Shown here: positions 35,352 to 43,350 of the stretch, piece by piece
How the letters are laid out: every line of letters starts with the position of its first letter
Numbering within the stretch: position 1 is the stretch's first letter
Assembly: GCA_021463165.1 (NCBI GenBank)
Contig: JAJTWY010000001.1
Coordinates: forward strand, 124,001 to 188,000
Direction of reading: 5' to 3'
From: Pyrinomonadaceae bacterium
GTDB lineage: Bacteria > Acidobacteriota > Blastocatellia > Pyrinomonadales > Pyrinomonadaceae
Length of the DNA stretch: 64,000 bases
Made by a program: the position numbers and the translations under genes
The notes under the pieces: model-generated
What the model saw: the letters and a program-made list of their open reading frames with translations, nothing else
What the model was told of the DNA's origin: nothing
Databases searched by the model: none

Positions 35352-36425
35352 ATGCTAAAGATCTCGTCCCTCAAAAAGCTGGTAACAGATTCGATGGCGA
35401 TAGACCTCGGGACTGCGAGCACGATTATCGCGGTCAAGGGTCGGGGTGTCGTCCTCGACGAACCGTCGCTGGTCGCTATCAATGAGATGACCGAAGAGAT
35501 CGTCGCTTTTGGTCTCGAGGCCGCCGAAATGACGGGGCGTGAGGGACGCGATGTCAATGTGCGTGCTCCTTTGATCGGCGGTGTTGTCGCGGACTTCGAA
35601 CGAACAAAGAAGATGCTTGCCCACTTCGTCAAAAAGGCGAAAACGGGTGGTTCGAACATCTCCATCCAGGCCGTAATGAGCATGGTCTCGGACGTTACTC
35701 ATGTCGAGCAGCGTGCTCTGCGTCATGCAGCGGATGACGCCGGCATCGGTAAAGTCTTTATGATGGAGGAGGGGTTGGCAGCCGCCTTCGGGGCCGGCGT
35801 ACTCCCTTCGGATAAGAGAGCCTCTGCCATCGTCGATATCGGGGCCGGAACAACGAACATTGCGATCGTTGCCAAAGGATCGATAGTGCATTCGACGTCC
35901 GAGCGGTACGGAAGCCACGCAATAAATGAAAGTATTGCGACGCATCTGCGGCGACATCGCGGATTACAGGTCGGCGAGGAAACGACCGAACTGCTGAAGA
36001 CCACCTTTGCTTCAACCTTCCTTCCCGACGATATTTCGAAACCGATGACGGTCCGCGGCCGTGATGTCCAGACCGGAAGCCCCGGTGCGGTCGAGGTAAC
36101 CTCCGGCGAGATATTCCCGATCGTCGAAGGCATCGTTCGCCGTATCGCACTTCGGGTTAAAGACACCTTGACCGAACTGCGTCCCGAGGTCGCGGCCGAT
36201 ATTTACGATCGCGGTGTCATCATCGCGGGCGGCGGCGCGCTGCTCGAAGGTATCGATCAGTATCTCCGGTCCTTTATCAACCTTCCAGTCACCGTAGCCG
36301 ACGAACCTCGCTACGCGACGGTCAATGGCCTGCTGAAGATGTTCGAGGATGAAAAACTGCTCGAACGGGTCTCGCGGAATGAACTGGGTGTGTTGCAGAA
36401 CGCCGAGATACCCTTCGAGGTCTGA
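35352..36425 (+). CDS. mreB: Rod shape-determining protein MreB
   Basis: Actin-like filament protein that directs lateral wall synthesis. 357 residues, slightly longer than the usual 330-350. Actin-fold motifs: MAIDLGTASTIIAVKGRGVVLDEPSLVAIN (phosphate 1; D-L-G-T), VEQRALRHAADDAG, IVDIGAGTTNIAIVAKG (phosphate 2) and IIAGGGALLEGIDQYL (adenosine). mreC and mreD do not follow; instead cdaA starts 89 nt downstream, which is unusual. Confidence 0.95.
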   Translation: MLKISSLKKLVTDSMAIDLGTASTIIAVKGRGVVLDEPSLVAINEMTEEIVAFGLEAAEMTGREGRDVNVRAPLIGGVVADFERTKKMLAHFVKKAKTGGSNISIQAVMSMVSDVTHVEQRALRHAADDAGIGKVFMMEEGLAAAFGAGVLPSDKRASAIVDIGAGTTNIAIVAKGSIVHSTSERYGSHAINESIATHLRRHRGLQVGEETTELLKTTFASTFLPDDISKPMTVRGRDVQTGSPGAVEVTSGEIFPIVEGIVRRIALRVKDTLTELRPEVAADIYDRGVIIAGGGALLEGIDQYLRSFINLPVTVADEPRYATVNGLLKMFEDEKLLERVSRNELGVLQNAEIPFEV

Positions 36426-36438
36426 TCCCGCGCAAAGT

Positions 36439-36468
36439 TTGATCTTGGTCTGCTGATCTTGTGATATT
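36439..36468 (+). promoter_or_regulatory. Promoter candidate for cdaA
   Basis: TTGATC and GATATT (within TTGTGATATT) spaced by 18 nt, with a 46-nt leader to the cdaA ATG. It would allow cdaA-cdaR to be expressed apart from mreB. Confidence 0.4.
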
Positions 36469-36514
36469 CTTGAGCCGAACGGTCGTGTGTTGATCTTCTT
36501 CCCGCCGTGGCGAA

Positions 36515-37348
36515 ATGCAGATCGAGAACTACATCCCAGCGGTCAATAGCCTGCGAAGTGTCGTCGACATCGCGCTGGTCTTTGTGATCGTATATGTGGT
36601 TCTTAAGCTGTTCCGCGGCACGCGGGCGGTGCCCACACTCGTCGGTATAGTCATCCTGTCGGTGCTATATTGGCTCTCGGTCACGCAGGAACTCTCCACC
36701 CTGGAGTTCGTTCTGCGATACGCAGTCGGATTTGTTGGCATTGCCATCATCGTTCTCTTTCAATCCGAGATACGCCAGGCGCTGATCTATTTCGCCAACC
36801 GATTTCGTTTTCCGATACTAAAGCGTCAACGCGGCCAGTTCGGCGGTAGTGTTTACGACGAGATCGTGCTTGCCGTGACGACCCTCGCCACTGAGAAAAC
36901 GGGTGCGTTGATCGTAATCGAGCGCAACGTCGGCCTTCGCAATTTTATCGACGCCGGAGTTCAGTTGGATGCCTGCATCAGCTACGACCTGCTTGTGTCG
37001 ATCTTTCATCCGGAAACCCCTTTGCACGACGGCGCGATCGTGATCCAGAATGAAAGGATCGCCGCTGCGTCCGTATTCCTGCCGCTTACAAAGAACCCCG
37101 AGGTATCTCGTGAACTCGGCACCCGGCATCGGGCTGCGATCGGCATAACTGAAGGCTCGGATGCGATCTCTATCGTCGTCTCAGAAGAAACTGGTCTGAT
37201 CACCTACGTCGAGGCTGGCAGGGTACATCGGAATGTCGACACCACACAGCTTAGAAAACTTCTGCTCGAGGCGTTGAACATCCCCCTTGTTGAATCCAGA
37301 AACGCAAAAGCCTTCGCGGAAAGTACGGAAACCACGGAAAGCCTCTGA
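36515..37348 (+). CDS. cdaA: Diadenylate cyclase CdaA
   Basis: Membrane-bound c-di-AMP synthase, 277 residues. Three N-terminal membrane helices (about 15-90: SVVDIALVFVIVYVVLKLF, ILSVLYWLSV, FVGIAIIVLFQSEIRQAL) are followed by the DAC domain with EKTGALIVIERNVGL, SIFHPETPLHDGAIVI (DGA at 172-174) and LGTRHRAAIGITE (RHR at 204-206), then VSEETGLITYVEAG. c-di-AMP controls wall homeostasis and osmolyte transport. cdaR (YbbR) follows 49 nt downstream, the canonical pair; glmM, the common third member, is absent. Confidence 0.96.
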   Translation: MQIENYIPAVNSLRSVVDIALVFVIVYVVLKLFRGTRAVPTLVGIVILSVLYWLSVTQELSTLEFVLRYAVGFVGIAIIVLFQSEIRQALIYFANRFRFPILKRQRGQFGGSVYDEIVLAVTTLATEKTGALIVIERNVGLRNFIDAGVQLDACISYDLLVSIFHPETPLHDGAIVIQNERIAAASVFLPLTKNPEVSRELGTRHRAAIGITEGSDAISIVVSEETGLITYVEAGRVHRNVDTTQLRKLLLEALNIPLVESRNAKAFAESTETTESL

Positions 37349-37397
37349 TGGCCAGGCTGAGAGGCACTTTTCTTCGATCTGTGATAAAAACTAAAGC

Positions 37398-38294
37398 GTG
37401 GCCGACAAGCTTTTCGCAAAGCATATCCTGAGAAAGTTGTTCCTCGAAGACTGGGGCCTAAAGCTGCTTGCTTTGGCGATAACCGTCGCTTTGTGGCTCG
37501 GTGTTACTGGCCTTAGCACGAATTCACGTCGAAGCATTGTCGTTCCGCTCAATACGATCGTCTCGAACGATGCGATCATCACCAATTCTCTCAGGCAGGA
37601 GGTTGAGATCGTTCTTGGCGGAGATAAACGTCGGCTTGATCAACTGAACCGCAGTGATATTTCGGCGTCGCTCGACCTAACGGCAGTGGTACCGGGTGAA
37701 TGGGTCATCCAACTTTCACCTGACACCGTCTCGATCAATAACCTCCCGCAGGGCATCAATCTCGATGAGATAAGGCCTACAAATATGCTGGTCAAGCTCG
37801 ACGCGGTTCTCGAAAAGGACGTCGTGGTCCGCCCACTGACCGTTGGCGCTATTCCACCCGGTTTTGAGGTCTATTCCAGTTCGGTCATGCCGCCCCGCAT
37901 CCGAATGCGAGGGCCTGCAAGCGTGATGAAACTGCTCGAGTATGTGCAAACCGACGAGATCGACCTTTCCGGTAGGCGTGAAGGATTTACTACACGGCAG
38001 ATCGCCGTTAACTCGCCAGATCCAAAAGCCGTCGTCTTAAATACGGTTGTTGATGTGTTCTTTCTTATCGGCGAGAGGCGCATCGAAAGGTCTTTCTCTA
38101 TTGCGATGTCAGATGAGTCCGGAAAGACTGCCAGTTTTACCTTATTCGGCCCTCGAACGATACTACAGGGAACAAAAGCCGATGATATTAAAATAGAAAT
38201 GTTTGTCGACGGGGATGGCGAAATGCGGCCGCGTGTTGTTCTCCCTGCCGATCTCGAGGGTGTTACGGAGATCAGGGGTATGAAGCTCCGGTAA
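37398..38294 (+). CDS. cdaR: YbbR-domain protein CdaR-like
   Basis: 298 residues from GTG 37398 (MADKLFAKHILRKLFLEDWGLKLLALAITVALW). One N-terminal membrane helix (about 18-38) and then three to four YbbR repeats, beta-rich domains of about 80 residues each (EVEIVLGGDKRRLDQL, DVVVRPLTVGAIPPGFEV, RIRMRGPASVMKLLEYV, ERSFSIAMSDESGKTASF). CdaR regulates CdaA activity through the membrane in Firmicutes; the same role is inferred here from adjacency. Ends 7 nt from the convergent phosphodiester glycosidase. Confidence 0.92.
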   Translation: MADKLFAKHILRKLFLEDWGLKLLALAITVALWLGVTGLSTNSRRSIVVPLNTIVSNDAIITNSLRQEVEIVLGGDKRRLDQLNRSDISASLDLTAVVPGEWVIQLSPDTVSINNLPQGINLDEIRPTNMLVKLDAVLEKDVVVRPLTVGAIPPGFEVYSSSVMPPRIRMRGPASVMKLLEYVQTDEIDLSGRREGFTTRQIAVNSPDPKAVVLNTVVDVFFLIGERRIERSFSIAMSDESGKTASFTLFGPRTILQGTKADDIKIEMFVDGDGEMRPRVVLPADLEGVTEIRGMKLR

Positions 38295-38301
38295 CCTTTG
38301 C

Positions 38302-39459
38302 CTATCTCCGCCTCAATGTAACTACGATCGCGTCGCTCACTTTTCGCTCGCCCGTAGCGTCGGAAGGTTTGTTTACGATCTCTCCGTTCACGTACATTGT
38401 TGTCGAGCCGCCGCCGTCCAGATTTATCGCGTCGATGGCCCCCAATTCAAGCATCAATTTGGCGAGGTCGTTGAGGCCGATCCCCGCGCTGGCGTCGCTC
38501 CGGCCATCGGCCGTTAAGAGGAGGAATTTCCCGTCTTTTAGCTTTGCAACGGCAGTGCGCGGATGGCGTGTTTCGACGAATGACTTGCTCGATCTCTCTT
38601 GTTCCCAGGTGATATCGATGCTTCCGTTCCGGATCAATTGCGGTACGCCCGTAACGACATCGAGCTTACCTCTATCCCAATGAAACTCAGCTGGCAATCC
38701 CTCCCATTCCTGACGAAGGATCACACTGGCCGACATTCGGGCCAGCTCACGCAGACGGTCGCCCATCTTTCCAGAAGCCGAGATCACGAACCCATTCCTT
38801 GGGATCGCTGCGTTTCCCACATCACTGAGGATCGCCGTGATGACACCCTTTATCACCACAACCTCCGTCCCGACCGAACTCGAATTCGTCGTCGCTCCGA
38901 ACTCCGGTGTGTACATAACAAGATCGTCCGCCGTACGTTCACGATCGATCCCGTTGATCGACACCGTTTCCGCACCAAGACGCATCGAGAGGCTAAGTTT
39001 GGTTCGTGCAAAACGCACATCCGTCTTTGCCGAGCCGTTATTCACGATCATCTGGATGCGATCGTTCGTCGCCTCGCTCAGCGCCTTGCCGTCGATCATG
39101 AAGAGTCCGACGGGATCGCCCGCATAAACAGATCGGTCCAATCTGAAAAACCCGGCATTGATCGCCGCAACGGCCTTTTTGCGCTTCGCTATCGAGGAAG
39201 TCGTCTCTGTACCTATCGCAGAATCGTTCGCATGATGAACGTCGAGGCGGACCTTCCGCAAATCGAGGCGCAATAGGTCGAGATCGACGAATTTGCCACT
39301 GACCTCACGACGTATTTCGGCATATTCGACGCCGTTTGTAACCCGTTTCCATTGCTGGGGATAGACGTGACCTACGGAGACACCGAGCCACAGAACACAA
39401 AGAAAAGCTAGTCTGGTCTTCAAAACACTCCTGAGTTTGTTGTTGCCTTGCCTCTTCAT
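38302..39459 (-). CDS. Secreted phosphodiester glycosidase (NAGPA-domain) protein
   Basis: 385 residues with a Sec signal (about 12-36, TRLAFLCVLWLGVSVGHVYPQ). The domain is that of N-acetylglucosamine-1-phosphodiester alpha-N-acetylglucosaminidase (uncovering enzyme) and bacterial phosphodiester glycosidases: AAINAGFFRLD, DPVGLFMIDGKA, RHPRTAVAKLKDGKFLLLTADGR, LMLELGAIDAINLDGGGSTTM and GEIVNKPSDATGERKVSDAI. Bacterial members act on teichoic acid or exopolysaccharide phosphodiesters, or on spore and cell-wall polymers. Substrate unknown; export suggests an envelope or extracellular target. Confidence 0.9.
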   Translation of the reverse strand: MKRQGNNKLRSVLKTRLAFLCVLWLGVSVGHVYPQQWKRVTNGVEYAEIRREVSGKFVDLDLLRLDLRKVRLDVHHANDSAIGTETTSSIAKRKKAVAAINAGFFRLDRSVYAGDPVGLFMIDGKALSEATNDRIQMIVNNGSAKTDVRFARTKLSLSMRLGAETVSINGIDRERTADDLVMYTPEFGATTNSSSVGTEVVVIKGVITAILSDVGNAAIPRNGFVISASGKMGDRLRELARMSASVILRQEWEGLPAEFHWDRGKLDVVTGVPQLIRNGSIDITWEQERSSKSFVETRHPRTAVAKLKDGKFLLLTADGRSDASAGIGLNDLAKLMLELGAIDAINLDGGGSTTMYVNGEIVNKPSDATGERKVSDAIVVTLRRR

Positions 39460-39528
39460 TTTTCAGCGTGCCCACGATAGATCCTATTATGATACTTGTG
39501 AATGGGGATCAAGGAAAGATGCCCCGTT

Positions 39529-40266
39529 TCAGTCTCGGACCCGAGGGAGCCGGAGGACTGCATTTGACGCTTCCGAAGCGTTCGACAATCGATCGTCTTT
39601 ACTGAAAACTCTCGGAAGCCAGCGTCCTTTCCAGTCGAAGACCTCGATCGCGTTGAATCGTTTTTTGTAGTCGTAGAAAGATTCGCCCTCGTAGGCATAG
39701 CCGTGATAATAGAGCGGCTTCTTCTTTTCACGTGCGAATTCTATTTCCTTCAGCATCGTGAAAATTCCGAGGCTGCGGGTTCGCTCTTCAGGGTTGAATA
39801 TGCCATAGATGCTGGAAACGGACTCGCCACCGACATCGAAAAAGCTCGCCGCGACCAACCTGTTCCGGTCGTGGACGGTCAGTAACATCGTATTCGTTAC
39901 CGGGCGAGACGGGTTTGTTCCTACAAAGTCAAAGATCGAACTGGGAACACCTGCTTTGAAGCGCTGCTTGTGGATCTGAAAAAGCTCTTCGATCTCCGGC
40001 GTGATCGTTAGCGGCCCCATTGAAACACGCAGGTCCGAATTACGACGGAGAGTTCGGCGCTGACTCTTTGAGAGCGCAAGATCGCCCAGGCGAATCCGCA
40101 ACGGAAGGACATGCCTTATCTGACCATCGAAGACTCCAAAATTGTACCGAAAAAAATGCGGACCGAAGTGGCGCCAACCGTCGGCGAGTAGTCGGTCAAG
40201 AGCTTCAGGCTTTATTCGGTCAGCAAAGAATTCCTCGTTTATCAGCTCCAGCCGGTCGTGGATCAT
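39529..40266 (-). CDS. Short arginyl/leucyl-tRNA-protein transferase-like (ATE/Bpt) protein
   Basis: 245 residues of the ATE_C/GNAT-like fold. RLLADGWRHFGPHFFRYNFG recalls the Bpt/ATE N-terminal ending. LSKSQRRTLRRNSDLRV matches the conserved SRSQRR-x-x-R-N-x-D, and YGIFNPEERTRSLGIFTMLKEIEFARE with YYHGYAYEGESFYDYKKRFN matches the C-terminal signature (SLG-x-x-x-L-x-E-I-x-x-A, GY...YK-x-R-F). Canonical enzymes add Leu or Arg to an N-terminal acidic residue. The usual Cys cluster in the N-terminal domain is missing, so the enzyme is shortened. ClpS, encoded in the same window, would read such N-degrons. Confidence 0.82.
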   Translation of the reverse strand: MIHDRLELINEEFFADRIKPEALDRLLADGWRHFGPHFFRYNFGVFDGQIRHVLPLRIRLGDLALSKSQRRTLRRNSDLRVSMGPLTITPEIEELFQIHKQRFKAGVPSSIFDFVGTNPSRPVTNTMLLTVHDRNRLVAASFFDVGGESVSSIYGIFNPEERTRSLGIFTMLKEIEFAREKKKPLYYHGYAYEGESFYDYKKRFNAIEVFDWKGRWLPRVFSKDDRLSNASEASNAVLRLPRVRD

Positions 40267-40280
40267 CTGCCTATTTTAGC

Positions 40281-41102
40281 TCAAAGTCCGGCATACCAGT
40301 CATATCCATTTTCAGCCCAATAGTCACGAGGCCTATGGTCGGTAAACTCGATCCTTCCTATCCGCTTTATCTGCTTGATGCCATATTTTGTCGGAGAAGC
40401 AAGCCGCAAGGGCGCTCCATGGGCTACGGTCAGCGGCATTCCGTTCATCTCGTAACAAAGTAGCGTCTGCGGGTGCATGATCGATTCCACATCCCACCCG
40501 ACATAGTAGCCGTTATTCGGCGTTGCCATCGAAACGTAGCGTGGACGGCCTTCGGGTTCGTATTTGGCCGCGAAGTCCGAAAAGCGCACCCCGGCGAAAT
40601 GGGCGATCATCGACCAACCCTCGATGCATTTGAATTCAACGATCATGTCCGTCCGCGGCAGCGCCTTTATCTCGTCGATCGTTAATGTCAAGTCGTCGCT
40701 GCGTCCCGAAAGTCCGCCAACCGACAGCCTCCAAGATTCGGGATCGAAGTCTCCCTGCATACCCGCGTCGCCATTGACGCGCGGAGTGGTTATCGCATCC
40801 CTGACGAATTCAGGGGCAAGGCGGGAAGGCTTGTAGAAAGTCTGCGCGACCCGCTCGTTGAATTCAAGGGCGCGCCGCAGCAAAGCAGTCTTGGTTTCCT
40901 CGCTCATCCACTTCCAACCAAGAACGCCGAATACGGCCGCCGCTCCGCCGATAAGAAAGTTTCGCCGCGACATAGCCGACATCTTCCTCCGGGCTTCGTC
41001 TGCTGTGAGCGGCTCCGAAAGTATCCGCCTTTCGCGCAGGATGTCTGCGGTGTTGGCTTCACTCCGAGCGAATGTTTCCTGAGGTTCACGGACTTCGCTC
41101 AT
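40281..41102 (-). CDS. MsrP/YedY-like molybdopterin oxidoreductase
   Basis: 273 residues of the sulfite oxidase family. Residues 40-60 hold MSAMSRRNFLIGGAAAVFGVLGW, a Tat signal, here preceded by an unusual 40-residue cytoplasmic extension with REPQETFARSEAN and RERRILSEPL. The molybdopterin domain shows FKCIEGWSMIAHFAGVRFSDF with the molybdenum-ligand Cys159, then SMATPNNGYYVGWD, CYEMNGMPLTVAHGAPLRL and KYGIKQIKRIGRIEF. MsrP reduces methionine sulfoxide in periplasmic proteins. The stop of the upstream cytochrome b gene overlaps by 4 nt, so both are made together. Confidence 0.9.
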   Translation of the reverse strand: MSEVREPQETFARSEANTADILRERRILSEPLTADEARRKMSAMSRRNFLIGGAAAVFGVLGWKWMSEETKTALLRRALEFNERVAQTFYKPSRLAPEFVRDAITTPRVNGDAGMQGDFDPESWRLSVGGLSGRSDDLTLTIDEIKALPRTDMIVEFKCIEGWSMIAHFAGVRFSDFAAKYEPEGRPRYVSMATPNNGYYVGWDVESIMHPQTLLCYEMNGMPLTVAHGAPLRLASPTKYGIKQIKRIGRIEFTDHRPRDYWAENGYDWYAGL

Positions 41103-41785
41103 GCCTTTACCTCCGTTTGAGCGGCTTCGGCCTCAACTAATTCCGTCCCGGTTATCATTGATCTAAAGTTACTCCAACCGGCAAGCAGGACTTGAAAAAC
41201 ATGAATGCTGAAGAAACCCACAAATCCGATTGTCAGCCAGAAATGCAGCCAGCGGGCCCACTGATAGCCCCCGAAAAGCGACGTTAGCCAGGATAGCTGA
41301 AGCGGTTTGTATATCGCGAGGCCGGTTAGTACGGAAGCGGCGCCTATCAGGATTACGCTGGAGTAGGCTAACCGCTGAGCGTCGTTGTATTTGCCCTGCG
41401 GTGGTTTCGCCTTTAGGATCCGAGCATCGTGCAAAGCGACGCGAAGGGCCCGCTTCAGTGAGCCTGGAACCGGTAGTATCGCCCGCCATTCGCCGGAGAC
41501 GATCGTGTAAACGACATAGATCAGGCCATTCACGAGGAACAGCCACATAAAAAAGAAATGAAGTTGTAAGCCTTCGGCAAGTCGAAACGGAATGCCTAGT
41601 CCTTCGTTGAACCACTGAGGAAAGAACTTGAGCACTTGATACGTACCGATCCAAACCGAATAGACTGGATTTGCCCAATAGATGAGCATTCCGCTCCAGA
41701 TCATCATCGCGAGCAGCGGAAAGTTGACCCAATGCAGCCATCGGATCGTAAGCGAGTGTTTCCTTTCAAGCTGTTTTGACAGCAC
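41099..41785 (-). CDS. Cytochrome b561-type membrane subunit
   Basis: 228 residues with about four membrane helices and heme-ligand histidines in LTIRWLHWVNFPLLAMMI, LQLHFFFMWLFLVN, WARWLHFWLTIGF and GFFSIHVFQVLLAG, as in dihaem cytochromes b of thiosulfate reductase, formate dehydrogenase and Ni-hydrogenase type. It probably carries electrons from quinol to the adjacent periplasmic molybdoenzyme, in the place normally taken by MsrQ, which has a different fold. Overlaps the MsrP-like gene by 4 nt. Confidence 0.9.
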   Translation of the reverse strand: MLSKQLERKHSLTIRWLHWVNFPLLAMMIWSGMLIYWANPVYSVWIGTYQVLKFFPQWFNEGLGIPFRLAEGLQLHFFFMWLFLVNGLIYVVYTIVSGEWRAILPVPGSLKRALRVALHDARILKAKPPQGKYNDAQRLAYSSVILIGAASVLTGLAIYKPLQLSWLTSLFGGYQWARWLHFWLTIGFVGFFSIHVFQVLLAGWSNFRSMITGTELVEAEAAQTEVKA

Positions 41786-41804
41786 CTTTTTGCCTTCGCT
41801 TGGT

Positions 41805-42683
41805 TTACAAGGTCATTTTCTCAACATGCCCACGTATTGCCGGTGCAACGACGCGAGCGAGAGATTCGTTCTCGCCTTCAGTAAGCTGCGACACGACAAA
41901 AACCGCCTGATGCCCGGCGAGAAATCCTGCAGCGTTGACCGCCGTATCGATAATATCGGTCTGAATATCTTTCGCACCCGCGGGCAGATCAGTATCGGTG
42001 ACAAGGAACGAGACCATCTTTCCCCGATGGGTCACAACAACATGAGCATAGCGCCGGCCTTGATAAACGCAGGAATGAGACTCGAGAAACTTTGTCTCCT
42101 GAGATACCGGGCCACCCTGCTCGCTTCCAAAGGCCTTCATCACGACCTTGTCCAGATCTTTATTGTAAGCCCCAAACTTTGTCGCGGCCTCATCGAGCGT
42201 GATCGGGGCCTCCTTGAGCCGATAGTTTACTGCACAATTCTCATGATCACCCGCTGCGTGCGCGGCGAGTTCAGTCCAAGAGGCCCGGACAGCGTTCGCG
42301 AGATCGATGTTTGAATTCGTAAGGATGTTGGTCGTAGGGGCGAGGAAAAAGATCCCTGTAACGGCGATTGTTACTGCGGCCGCAATGCCCACTGCATATC
42401 GCGTTGCCAGTGAACCGTCGAGATACCGTTCGAGAAACCCCGGATGCAGAGCTCTTTCCCTGAGTGTTGCGACCGTCCGCGACTGAAACGCCGGGTCGAT
42501 CATTGAATCACTGTTCATCCTTACGGCATTGGTCAGTTGGAGGCGGAGGTCTCGCCTGCGGGACATCTCGTTACGGCAGTTCGCACATTTTTCCAGATGC
42601 TGCAATACCTCATGGTTCGTTTCGACGAGGAGCTCATCGCTAATGTACGAATCGACAATTGCCTTGAATTCTCTGCAATCCAT
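41805..42683 (-). CDS. Zinc-finger anti-sigma factor with periplasmic domain
   Basis: 292 residues. The zf-HC2 region (MDCREFKAIVDSYISDEL, HLEKCANC with H29, C33, C36) precedes a membrane helix near residues 95-116 (YAVGIAAAVTIAVTGIFFLAP). The periplasmic domain of about 170 residues has a histidine- and cysteine-bearing stretch (HAAGDHENCAVNY, FLESHSCVYQGRRYAHVVV) and a C-terminal FLAGHQAVFVVSQLTEGENE. The two Cys residues could be redox-sensitive, in keeping with the oxidative neighbours. Sits 11 nt after its sigma factor. Confidence 0.88.
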   Translation of the reverse strand: MDCREFKAIVDSYISDELLVETNHEVLQHLEKCANCRNEMSRRRDLRLQLTNAVRMNSDSMIDPAFQSRTVATLRERALHPGFLERYLDGSLATRYAVGIAAAVTIAVTGIFFLAPTTNILTNSNIDLANAVRASWTELAAHAAGDHENCAVNYRLKEAPITLDEAATKFGAYNKDLDKVVMKAFGSEQGGPVSQETKFLESHSCVYQGRRYAHVVVTHRGKMVSFLVTDTDLPAGAKDIQTDIIDTAVNAAGFLAGHQAVFVVSQLTEGENESLARVVAPAIRGHVEKMTL

Positions 42684-42694
42684 AACGTTATTCC

Positions 42695-43297
42695 TTAGCC
42701 ATCGGCGGCAATTCGTCCTCCGGCGTTGTAATGGGCCAATTCCTGCCTCAGCAGGCTTCGGCCGCGATGAAGCCGCGACATGATCGTACCTATGGGAACC
42801 TGTAGAAACTCGGCCGCCTCCTTGTAGGAAAATTCCTCGACATCAGTCAGAAGCACGACCTGAGCGAATTTGGGCGGAATGCGGCGTATCGCCTGAATTA
42901 TCTCTTCATCCGTAAGGCTCTGCGGGATCGAGGGTTCGAATGGAACCGTTTGCGCGATCTGCTCCTCGGTATCCTCGACGATCTTGAGCTGTCCGAGCTT
43001 CATCCGGCGCTTACCGTTGATCCGGTATAGGATCGTCACCAGCCATGCACGACAGTTCGTATCCGGTGAGTAACGGTGGAATGACTTCAATGCCTGTACA
43101 AAAGTTTCCTGCGTCAGATCCTGCGCCGTTTCCCGGTCGCGGACAAGCCAGTACGCGACGCGATAGACATCGGGCATCAGCGGAATTGCCTCCGCCTCAA
43201 ATGCCGCCCATTCCCGTTCTCGTTCTTTACCGAACATCTGCGTCAATAATGCTATAGGACGCCCGGAATATTCCCTCATCCGGAATACTCTCGCCAT
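42695..43297 (-). CDS. ECF-type RNA polymerase sigma factor
   Basis: 200 residues with sigma region 2 (AYWLVRDRETAQDLTQETFVQALKSF, the EDxxQ-like QDLTQE, and AWLVTILYRINGKRRM) and region 4 (PPKFAQVVLLTDVEEFSYKEAAEFL, followed by GTIMSRLHRGRSLLRQEL). Start ATG 43297; an alternative downstream ATG at MFGKERERE (21 residues in) is possible. Followed by its anti-sigma factor and then the cytochrome b/MsrP-like pair on the same strand; msrB diverges 53 nt away. Suggests a local oxidative-stress regulon. Confidence 0.94.
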   Translation of the reverse strand: MARVFRMREYSGRPIALLTQMFGKEREREWAAFEAEAIPLMPDVYRVAYWLVRDRETAQDLTQETFVQALKSFHRYSPDTNCRAWLVTILYRINGKRRMKLGQLKIVEDTEEQIAQTVPFEPSIPQSLTDEEIIQAIRRIPPKFAQVVLLTDVEEFSYKEAAEFLQVPIGTIMSRLHRGRSLLRQELAHYNAGGRIAADG

Positions 43298-43350
43298 TAA
43301 AGAGTATTCATAAAACGCGGAGGCGGGAATTCTGCTAGATTTTAAACATT

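Noticed and set aside
41099..41785. Cytochrome b subunit as MsrQ
   Set aside because: MsrQ has a ferric-reductase-like fold; this protein has the b561-type layout with heme histidines in four helices.
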